The notes beneath the pieces are model-generated. The model made no database searches. It saw only the letters and a program-made list of their open reading frames with translations, and was not told where the DNA came from. A program made the position numbers and the translations under genes. Positions 1 through 9,000 of a stretch of DNA of 64,000 bases are shown here, one piece after another. Origin of the DNA: Siphonodentalium dalli (Eukaryota; Mollusca; Scaphopoda; Gadilida; Siphonodentaliidae); contig CP136066.1 in the NCBI GenBank assembly GCA_032622095.1, positions 187,338,716 through 187,402,715 on the forward strand, given 5' to 3'. Every line of letters begins with the position of its first letter. Within the stretch, counting starts at the first letter, position 1.

Positions 1-244
1 TCTGTGTTTCATGACGATGGCATCTCATTGGCTGCGTGAACATGCAAGTTGATACAATATGCAGTCTGTTTAGTAATAGTATGTTTACCCATGCAGTGGT
101 CTCACTGTTGTTCCGTGATTCATTATTTATTGATGGGATCGGAGAGAGAGTATACCGTACCTTTATTGTATGTTAGATACTGATTCAACATCCATCTTTC
201 TCATTCGTGCGACCGCTGGCCCACTGGTTACTTATCTGATGTAA
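1..244. other. Intergenic DNA, nothing recognised
   Basis: No reading frame, RNA gene or clear repeat could be supported here. It is AT-rich sequence left of a probable hAT element end. Confidence 0.4.
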
Positions 245-357
245 CATGCGATTTGTGTATCGAGATATGTATCGTTTGAACACCCGTATCGATGACCGTA
301 TCGTCGGTGCTGTATCGCCGACGCATCGATACATCGATGTATCGTTACACCCCTACT
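245..357 (-). mobile_element. Probable non-autonomous hAT element end
   Basis: The stretch is built of ATCGATAC/GTATCG repeats and ends at about 357 with CGTTACACCCCTACTGG. Read on the minus strand this is CCAGTAGGGGTGTAACG followed by ATACATCGAT palindromes. A CAG-type tip with GGGGTGTAACG and ATCGATAC palindromes is the usual look of hAT terminal repeats in many animals (established knowledge). I see only one terminus, so this is a partial or decayed copy. No 8-bp target duplication could be assigned. Confidence 0.45.
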
Positions 358-358
358 G

Positions 359-769
359 GAAACTACACTTTTGTAAAGTCATCACTGCCAGCTCTACTGT
401 AAAATGAGCTCTCAGTAGTTGTGTATTATTACGCTCATTGTGCAGATGAGCTGTTTATAATATACGATATCTTTAAGCTGGTGTGTGGCACAAAATTGCA
501 ATAACTATAAATTACATACATGTATACAGGTAAATTGTACATGTAAGGCTAAATGTACAGGTATACATGTATGTAAGGCATTACTCTCGAGTTCCAAATA
601 ATAATGATCTCGCGTTTTATTAATTTAAAAAATGACACTGTAGCTCAACTTGGAAAGGGAATAATTTCATGTGTTACAATCAATGGACCAATTAGGAATG
701 CTGATAGTTGAAATGTCTAAGTAATACTAGATTATAAACATGAAGAGATACATGTACATGTACATATAA
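359..769. other. Intergenic DNA with ACATGTA motifs
   Basis: AT-rich sequence with several ACATGTA/TACATGTA runs (about 520-570 and 740-765). No gene seen. Confidence 0.4.
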
Positions 770-1118
770 AATAAAATCCAAGATGGCCACTGAAGCATTT
801 GATAGCTCCCATCTAGTAGATTAATATCAAGTTCAATATGAAGTTTGGTGATGATCGGATAAGGGAAGTGGACTGTAGGGTTTGCCAAATAATTTAGCCA
901 CGCAAAGAGTAAAATCCAAGATGGCTACCAGCGACCATGTTTTATGGCCGATTGACCCCAAAATGACTCGTTTCCCATCTACATGTACATGTCAATAGCT
1001 ATGACAAATTTCATAATGATCCAGCCCGTGCTAAAGGAAATTGTTGACAGATGCACACACAGACGATGGATACCAAGCCATGGCAATAGCTCAAACTTTA
1101 TAAAGTAAATTTGAGCTA
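770..1118 (+). repeat. SINE/MITE-like dispersed repeat with terminal hairpin
   Basis: The block holds two copies of the phrase AAAATCCAAGATGGC (about 773 and 911). It closes with a GACAGATGCACACACAGACG tract and a hairpin at 1087-1118 (TAGCTCAAA pairing with TTTGAGCTA) followed by AAAAAGG. The combination of 'ATAGCTCA...TGAGCTAAAAA' after a CACAGACG-type tract is common in dispersed repeats of marine invertebrates (from general knowledge; no database was searched). Boundaries are approximate. Confidence 0.4.
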
Positions 1119-2137
1119 AAAAGGACTATTATAAGGCACAATCACCATTTTTTTTTTATTAAAAAATTAATTTCCGTGGAGTGTCATACTTACTCTACAG
1201 GGTATATAATCATCAAGTCTGTAAAACATTCATTGCAAGCGTGAAGACAGACAGCCACTACATGCACGGTACATTGTACATGTAAGTACCCGGTAGTAAA
1301 ATATTGTAGCCCATACTGTATGACTCAACTTCAATTACCATATACAATGTACATGTAAGAGACACAGCAGCATTAATCATGCATGTAAGAGACACAGCAA
1401 CATCAAATCATGACCCCTTCCACCCCAACCTACGGTACTAGTCAACTAGTGCATGCCAGAAGTGGTTTAGGGGTCGATTATTAAGGACATTACTGTAGAT
1501 ATGAGATAGAAATTATTTTACAGTGGCAGCATTTGTGCTGATTAAAATTACGTTATGCTAATGTGTGCATAAATATTATTTGGTGCCATCACTTTTATTA
1601 ATTTCTACCAAAAATGGGCACCATCACTATTACGTGGCCATCACTATTATTTGGCATTCAAGATTAAAAGCTGAAAAATACCTACACAGGTACATATGTA
1701 ACAGTATACATGTAGACTACCAGAGGACATGTACATGTACTTACAGACATGGTACATTATGGTACATGTACATACATCTATGCTCTAATTAATCAACCCC
1801 TTTAACTAGGTTATAGGCCGGTAATGACCATGGTCATACCAACAGTCAATCTCAGTCAAGTGGTACTAGTATAACCACAAATGCTAACAGTTGAAACGCA
1901 GTATCGGTTGGTAATCTTACCGGGGTAATATTTTTGACCATGGTTCATCGCATGAACAGGATCGAGTACCACGGTAAAACCTACCAGTAGTCAACTACAT
2001 TTACGATGGATTAATTAGAGCATACATGTACATGTACAGATACTTGTAGCTTTAGTTAATATACAGCAATGTTGGTCTATAGACTAGTTTACATGTACAT
2101 GTACATTGTATCTACTAAATTATTAGCTAAAGTTAGC
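1119..2137. other. Intergenic DNA with ACATGTAC-rich patches
   Basis: No gene is visible. Short ACATGTAC-type palindromic runs occur at about 1268-1285, 1340-1360, 1705-1775, 2020-2040 and 2085-2110. The 75-residue ORF near 1565-1792 translates these repeats and does not look like protein-coding sequence. Confidence 0.4.
1462..1497 (-). mobile_element. Decayed end of the 12229-12441 hairpin MITE family
   Basis: Read on the minus strand this is TACAGTAATGTCCTTAATAA then TCGACCCCTAAACCAC. It matches, with a few substitutions, the terminal repeat of the foldback element at 12229 (TACAGTAATGCCCTAAGTAA then TCGACTCCATAACCAC). No partner arm is recognisable nearby, so this is a solo or eroded terminus. 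Confidence 0.5.
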
Positions 2138-2139
2138 TA

Positions 2140-2483
2140 CCGCTATACTTAAAGTAATTGACCACCAATAATGTGGTGTCACCCCGTTAATATGGCGGTA
2201 CTATACCGCGGTATCCTCCAATACCGCGGTACTGATACCGCTTGTTAACGCGAACAAGTATGTGTGAGTAAATACCTCCCCTCAAAGAGTTCCATGAAAA
2301 TCACCGCGGTATTCAACAAAATTAATGCGGTGCCCGCTAAAAGACTGCAGTATCATTATCGCCCAATACCGTAACTCCACCGCCATGACCGTCTTGATAC
2401 CGCTACCGCTTATTACAGGTATCACCGCGGTCATGACCGGGGTATCACCCTGTTTTTCTGGTCAATTACTTTGAGAATAGCGG
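2140..2483. mobile_element. TA-flanked MITE with GC-rich palindromic interior
   Basis: Inverted terminal repeats of about 25 bp pair CCGCTATACTTAAAGTAATT (from 2140) with the complement of the sequence ending at 2483 (CCGCTATTCTCAAAGTAATT on the minus strand); both continue GACCA. Each end is flanked by TA (2138-2139 and 2484-2485), as expected of Tc1/mariner-type insertion. The interior is crowded with ACCGCGGT palindromes and variants (about 2200-2440). There is no coding capacity, so it would need a transposase supplied in trans. Confidence 0.65.
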
Positions 2484-2890
2484 TATATTATTTACATGTA
2501 CTGGCACTTAATATTATAATTACCGACAGGAAGCAAATTAACTGGTATCGCATCGCAACTTGCTACCCAAATTTGGATAATAGCTATGCATTTTGGTATG
2601 AATTTTATATGATTTTAGAACAATGCTATCTAATCATGTCAATGTGAGGTTAATTGCTAATCAAAATTTCAATTTAATTTGCTCCCTGATTACCGGTACC
2701 AGTCCTGAACTGGTACATGTATGGTAGCAGCTGCTGTAGCTACTACTTTAGCAAACTTAATATATACATTAGTATACTAATAGCTACTGTAAATGTACAC
2801 TGTAGTAAATTAAACATAAAAACAAGCTCTCAGTGGTTGTGTAATTCTACTCTATTGTGCAAAAAAGCTGTATACAATACCGGTATGCTT

Positions 2891-3450
2891 TTAACCATTT
2901 TCATGATGGGAGCTGTGCTGGTGCAGCATTAAATATCCTGTGCCAGTGCATTCTCTTATATATGTTAGCCTCTCATGGCAATGGAGCCTCGCATACCCCG
3001 CTGGACAAAACAAGTGTCCATTGGCACCGCGGTGTATTTGCCGTTCGGCCGTGGTGTCAGAGTTTGTAACTGCATTTGAGCAACGCGGCCGAGCGGCAAG
3101 TACACTGCGGCCAAATGACAAGTTCACTGCAGCCGCAAGGCAACTACCCTCGCGGTCGAATGGCATGTACACCGTGGTTAGATTTCTGGTTTGTATTGTC
3201 TTTTTTCAGTTTGATGAAAGTACACCGTCGCAACTACACCATGCCGAATGGCAATTACACCACGGCCCAACTGTAGTTAGCCGGTGGAGCTGTGGTGTAG
3301 TTGCATTTCGGCCTCGGTGGCAACGCTAACCGCAGTTAAGTGGACGCTTGTTTTGTCCAGCAGGGTAAATACATTGTAAGAGAATGCACTGGCTTACAAA
3401 GTCAAGGTAAATATTGTTAGGCCAACGCATTCTCTTATACATGTACAAGG
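2891..3450 (+). repeat. Older dispersed repeat (GCATTCTCTTATATATG family), copy 1, interrupted
   Basis: From TTAACC at 2891 the sequence runs through CATGATGGGAGCTGTGCTGG to TGCATTCTCTTATATATG (about 2947-2965). It resumes after a nested MITE with AAGAGAATGCACTGGCTTAC (about 3379-3398) and an inverted GCATTCTCTTATAC (about 3427-3440). The same phrases in the same order occur at 14281-14445, and the palindromic core recurs at 11058-11126 and 11206-11274. The nested element occupies 2996-3365. Confidence 0.6.
2996..3365 (+). mobile_element. TA-flanked MITE copy A (CCCYGCTGGACAAAACAAG family)
   Basis: The terminal inverted repeat CCCCGCTGGACAAAACAAG at the left pairs with the minus-strand CCCTGCTGGACAAAACAAG at the right. 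TA lies directly outside both ends (2994-2995, 3366-3367). The interior is mostly degenerate repeats of a CGTTCGGCCGCGGTGTACTT-like phrase in both orientations. A second copy in reverse orientation lies at 6346-6742. The ORFs of up to 129 residues through this element are repeat translation only. It is inserted within an older dispersed repeat. Confidence 0.75.
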
Positions 3451-5489
3451 TTTTCAACATGTTCTCAACAGAACAAAGCAGAACACAACATTAAATTAGA
3501 ATTTTGTTCTTGTTGAGGTCTGAAACCCTGAAAGTATCTTTAAGGCAGTGAAGGCTAAGAAAATGAGGCATACCGGTAGATGTATACATGTACATGAAGA
3601 GCTGAAACAGGTACTTACGTTGTAGCTTGTTGGTTTGAAGCACTAAAATGCAATAATTATACATTAAATGGTGAGGGAATTTAGGCGGAAAAATTATTTT
3701 ATACATGTACCATACATGCACAAAGAGTCAATAGTGTCTAGCAAATTGGGAATTTTGCATCTAAACAATTCTTGATATGGAATCACTGTTGAGTTATCGG
3801 CATCAAGTTTAATCTTGAATCGAATCAGGACTACCAGCCTCTCAGGTGATGATCACTCCGACGATTAGTCGATGTCAACTAGATTTTTGGCAATAATCGA
3901 TTAGCAAACTCCCAGTCGACTAATCGCCATACATGTATTTCCCATAAAGGTACCGGTAGATATAAATAGTTTCATTGGTAACAATCATTGCTGCATGCAA
4001 TGTACCGTACATCCATATGTATCATCGCCAGTGTATATTATTATATAAAGCACAGACTATCGCGATGGACCCCAAATTTTGACTGCCTGGTCACAGTTAC
4101 GGTATTATCAAACTATGTGGATGATCTACCGTACCATATAATATATTCAGCAATCACGAGAGGACAGCGACCTGTTATCCGCCGGGACATTTTTTAATGT
4201 TACACCTGTAACACATACCGGTACATGTACACCCACCTATAAAATACAGGTGTGATATCATTGGATGCAAATTAGACTGCGCATGCGCCTGAAGTTAGGA
4301 ACCTTGCAGCATCCAGCTATTTCAAGAAGTAAAATCATATATATTTTTTTAAGTTCACATATTTCGTGGCACTGAGGCAGTGATCGTGTGACCTCTTGTT
4401 AATGTTTGGCCAACAAACTGACGATATTTAATTATCTGTCAAAATGTCTTGAGGCAGCGAATCAGATGATTTTGCTTCCACACATTATTTAAGATATCCC
4501 CTACATTTCAACAGAACTTTGATGTGGTAATAATAGTAATAACATCAGGACTTAATATCCGACGTGAATCAGAATCATGATTCTTGTAAAAAGACTTGAT
4601 TCCCTGTGGAAACGTTGTTTTGATTCTCGCAAAATTTAATGGATTTTAAGGCCTGAACATGACATTGTCTAGTTCAGTCATGAATGTATAGTACGCATCC
4701 TTCTACTGGAAGCAGCAATCTGCGAAAGCAGTCATGTTGACCTAGACATTGTTGGGCATTGTGGCGTATTAATGGCCCTCGATCCAGAAATGATTAACAA
4801 CCCTTCACCTTTAATATTAACGGCCCTAGAAAAATAGTTGTGGTGCAAAAAATGAGTCGACTGATGTCATACATGTAGCTTTTCTGAAAGTAATGGTAAA
4901 TGGATAATTCCCTGCCACCGTAATTCTAAATTTCTTTTATTGTTTTAGACTATCAACTCATACATGTATACTAGTAGCTGTTCGATAGTCTGGGTTGATT
5001 CAGGGCGCTTACATGTAATTGTTCTTGAAATATTTTTATAATTAGAACGATTTACATGAGAACGGGGACAGTTGGCCCCGAAGTTGGTTCACGTCTGAGT
5101 ACGTTACCCTAGTTCAGTCTGCCACCATGTAGACAAACGTGTATCCCATGGCACCTCAAAATTACAACTGGCTACCTGTCTTTGAGGTGTCAGACACATA
5201 ACTGATCCCTGAAATGGCTTCATCATCCCTGGCCTAAAATTCAGTCATTACTCACAACATTACTGACAATTGACATACTGTTGTGAGTGTGACTGTCAGT
5301 GTCGAGTGTCATGACGTTTAGTCAACCACACGATGAGTAAACTAAACTCCTGCTCAGGCAATCAAGTCTAACATGTACCCTCAGAGTAACACTAACAGAG
5401 TCAAATTAGCCAGGTCAAACTTATTGCTCTAATAGTAGTATATGTAGTCAGTCCAGAGATTATAATCAATTTAGAATTCTGCTAGTGTC
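3451..5489. other. Gene-poor intergenic DNA
   Basis: No gene was supported. At about 3855-3930 there is a CGATTAGTCGA/CGACTAATCG cluster that resembles hAT-type terminal palindromes but lacks a clear end. A short hairpin pairs ACTCACAACA (5250-5259) with TGTTGTGAGT (5279-5288). ACATGTAC runs continue to about 4230 and are rare afterwards. Confidence 0.4.
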
Positions 5490-5666
5490 ATGAGTAGCGG
5501 CATTGACAATCAGCTGAAAATAATGAGAAATTGTGCTTCAGACTCATCTCAGAACTTACCTCATCTTTCGGAGTTATTCCAAGATATTCGTACATCTAAA
5601 CTTAGTATTAAGAAACAGATGCAGCGAACAGCTGCGAATCGTCAATGTCAACAAGGCTTCTCTTGA
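5490..5666 (+). CDS. Unidentified 58-residue ORF upstream of SRP9
   Basis: ATG at 5490 (G at position -3) opens a 58-codon frame ending in TGA at 5664-5666, with an in-frame TAG just upstream. The product is hydrophilic, with a coherent charged and amphipathic middle (LPHLSELFQDIRTSKLSIKK) and a Q/R-rich tail. It looks more protein-like than the repeat-derived ORFs around it. It ends about 330 bp before the SRP9 start, on the same strand. I recognise no family. It could be a small protein, an exon of a neighbouring gene, or chance. No function is proposed. Confidence 0.25.
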   Translation: MSSGIDNQLKIMRNCASDSSQNLPHLSELFQDIRTSKLSIKKQMQRTAANRQCQQGFS

Positions 5667-5937
5667 TTAGCTAAAAATACTACTGATTTTGATCACAGAT
5701 TCTTGTCAAAATTTACTTCCTGACTCACTGCAGTGACCTGACGCCATTTTGTAAATGGGGTCAAATTTAATTATGCGCTGCATATAAAAATTTATTAAAA
5801 TCGGTAGGATGCTTGGAAATATCATATACTATAAGTTAGTTAAGACAGTCTAAAAGAAATCTCTACAAATCATATCTGAATTTTGTATCGGCATTTTTAG
5901 CGCGCACCTTGCGTACCTGCAATTTACTGCGAGTCAA
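5667..5937. other. SRP9 upstream region
   Basis: AT-rich DNA that turns locally CG-containing (GCGCGCACC at about 5900-5908) just before the gene. No TATA box is evident in a convincing position. It is presumably the promoter-proximal region of SRP9. Confidence 0.35.
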
Positions 5938-5946
5938 ACCGGAAGT
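5938..5946 (+). promoter_or_regulatory. ETS/GABP-type site upstream of SRP9
   Basis: ACCGGAAGT is an exact match to the core ETS-family binding motif. It lies 53 bases before the SRP9 start codon, with a small CG-containing patch upstream. ETS sites near the start of TATA-less housekeeping genes are common in animals (established knowledge), and SRP9 is such a gene. That it drives SRP9 is inference. Confidence 0.45.
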
Positions 5947-5952
5947 TACTAC

Positions 5953-6060
5953 ATGGGACGTCGTGGACGAGTTTTTGACAAAACATTTACATTCAAATAT
6001 GACTTATATTACATCGTGGGAAGAATTCAGCAAGGCTGCAGAAAAGCTGTATCTGAATGA
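5953..6060 (+). other. Upstream ORF overlapping the SRP9 start
   Basis: An ATG at 5953-5955 opens a 35-codon frame that ends at TGA 6058-6060, inside SRP9 exon 1 and in a different frame. If transcription starts upstream of 5953 this would be an overlapping uORF. Its context is weak at -3 (T) with G at +4. It may lie upstream of the real transcription start. Confidence 0.3.
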
Positions 6061-6070
6061 CCCTTTGAAG
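5999..6070 (+). CDS. SRP9: SRP9 coding exon 1
   Basis: Encodes residues 1-24, beginning MTYITSWEEF and ending in NDPLK. The donor is AAG|gtttct at 6071. The start was chosen because it places the conserved WEEF motif at residues 7-10, as in known SRP9 proteins, and has A at position -3. An upstream out-of-frame ATG lies at 5953. Confidence 0.93.
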
Positions 6071-9000
6071 GTTTCTAAAATATGAATTTATTTCATATTA
6101 TCATGTCTTATTTCCTATTTTCGATACAATATTGAAGTTGAACAGATTACAGAACATGCTTTTCACTAGTTTCACTTTCAGTCTCAGACCCGGTTCCATT
6201 CAATAAATTATTCATATAGAATACTTTTATTTGCCAATCACGGCAGAATGATTGTTATAACGATCAGAAAAATAATGAACAAAACAAAAACAAAATGAGA
6301 GACTTAGGAGTCTTGGAGAGAAGTGCCAGAGTCACACCGCAATTACCCTGCTGGACTAAACAAGTATGTCCACTTAACCGCGGTGCGGTTAGTATTGCCA
6401 CCATGGCCGAAATGCAACTACACTGCGGCTCCACCGGCTAACTACAGTTGGGCCGCGGTGTACTTGCCATTGGCCATGGTATAGTTGCCGCTTGGTACAT
6501 TCATTAAACTGAAAAAAGAGGATACAAACCAGAAATCTAACCATGGTGTATATTCTGTTCGGCTGCGGTGTAGTTGCCGTTCGGCCGTGGTGTACTTGGC
6601 GTTCGGCCGCAGTGTACTTGCCATTCAGCCGCAGTGTATTTACCGTTCGGCCACGGTGCTCAACTGCAGTTACAAACTCTGACACCGCGGCCGAACGGCA
6701 AATACACCGCGGTGTCAATGGACACTTGATTGGCCAGCGTGGTAAGTTGGCAGCACATAGAATCCAATGCCAGTCGATGACCCATCCAAGGTCTAGTAAG
6801 GCTGAATAGGTCATTGTCGCATGGTTTCTAGCAAAAAGACACCCACGATCTCTCAAACGGGCAAAAAGACACCCAGGGTGTCCCAAACAAGCAAAATGAC
6901 ACCCAGGATCTCAAAGTCTCGCCAAACAACGGGAATTTTGTTCAGTCGTCTGCTATTAATATTCATTGGAACGTAAACAATTATTCTCTAACAGAAATCA
7001 TGGTAGATACGTAAACTGAACAGCCTTCAGAACGACATTTCAAAACCTGTGTACCCTTCAGCTCATTTTGAAAAACCTGTGTACCCTTCAGCATTTTTTT
7101 GGTGAGAGTGACCCCTTCAGCTCTAGTAAGGACTAACTGAGCTCAACGTACGTTGTTTAACTTCTGTGATCACACAAGGCATCTTAACGACTGTGACCAA
7201 GAGATCTAGACCTTCTGCAGAGAAGTCAATGGCCTTCTATATTTTATTATTTATTACATAGCGACTGCTACACTATAATTATTAATTTACCCTATTCTTT
7301 CGAGCGATCGCATCATGATAGTCCAATGACGAGCCCCAAGTGTAACAGAACGAGAGGGAGAGAGAAGTGTGGGATTCACACCAAAAGTTGGCAGCACCCA
7401 GAATTCCAAGCCGTCACCTTCAGTTAAAAATGTTAAATTTTTCAATAGAGTATGGGACTGTATATTCCTGACCTGTATACATACCGGTATAGTGGGTGTT
7501 CTTTGATCCGCAATATAACTTTTATCTTTATCTTCATAGAATTACATTGTAAGTATCTTGTCACTTTTCTTCCAGTGTCGCTTTGCAACAAAGTACAGAC
7601 ATAGTGATGGCAAGGTTACAGTTAAAATAACAGATGATAGGGTGGTGAGTATTTATCTAATTGTCCCCCGGAATGTTTTTTTGGATAACTAAAAGTTTTA
7701 ATTATTTGATTGTTTTACAATTTTGTATGTGGATTACCCACATGAAAATACAGGTCAAGATCTAATTTGGGTTAGGTCCGCCCATATTTATGGTCCTTAT
7801 TGACTTACTTAGGCCAAAAAAAAAAAAGGTTTTGGTTCTCAGGCCCCGCCGTATTGAATAAAAAGGGCCACATTAGGCCTTTTTATTGCAATGCCTGATG
7901 TTATGACAAAAAAACTTACGGAAAAAAAATAATAAATTTTGTTTGTTTGTTGATTTTATCAACATGTCTATAGCAGATATGTGTTGAATATTAGTGTGCA
8001 TTGAGCTCTAACATGTAATGTGTTAAAAAGTGACCTGCAGGCTTTCAACATGAAGTAGATGACTACAATTAAGAAAATGATTAGCTGATCCTCATGCTCT
8101 TCTTACAATTTATAGTCATTGTGAACAACTTACACTAATTGTAACTTTATACAATTGAAAGGCACAGGACTAAATTCAGGATCACATATTAGAATGGGGA
8201 GGTATCAGTTTTTAGACAACAATAACAGTAGTTAATGACAGGGGCATTATATATTGTTAGGTAATCCCAGTCATACACTGGTGGTACAATGTCATTTTTA
8301 TATAGACTAAATGAGTTTATATGCATAACAGTTCCCTGTACTTTCTGGTTATTACTAGACAGAGGAAGGTATCTTTGTCCATGCTTACTATGTGCAGAAA
8401 AAAATAAAAAATAAAAATAAAACCCTCCCTCCCTCATTGATGTGAAAAAAAAATTGCCCGAGAACCAAAACACTTTTTTTTTTTGGCCTTAGATTTTCTG
8501 ATTATTTTGGTTTCCAGATGATAACTTTAGACTTTAGTTTTAGTTACGGTATCTGATTGTTTTCACATTTTGTATGTGGATTAGCCACATGGAAATATAG
8601 ATCACGTTCAAATTTTAATTCGGTCTGCCCATTTTTGCAAGTTATGGTCTTTTGACTTAGTTTCTGCAAACAAGCTGTATACAATACCGGTTTCTGGATG
8701 ATAACTTTAGTTTTAGTTATCTGATTGTTTTAAAATTTGGTATATGGATTACTCATATGAAAATACAGGTCAAGTGCAGGTTCCGTCGGCCTATTTTTAC
8801 CAGAGTTTTGGTCCTTGTCGACTTATAATTTGAGAATCAAGGCACTTCATATCTGGGCTACATCCGATGAATTTTCAAGTAATGACTTATAATGTGAGAA
8901 TACTTCCGATGAATTTATTTAGTCCGTCACTCAGAAATAGTTAACACAGACAGTTGAAAGCAAATTTTGATTCAATGGTTGTTCCCAAAATAAAAATTTT

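Noticed and set aside
2891-6886. ORFs of 129 and 165 residues near 2.9-3.3 kb and 6.4-6.9 kb as genes
   Set aside because: They lie within or across two copies of a TIR-bounded MITE and translate its short repeats.
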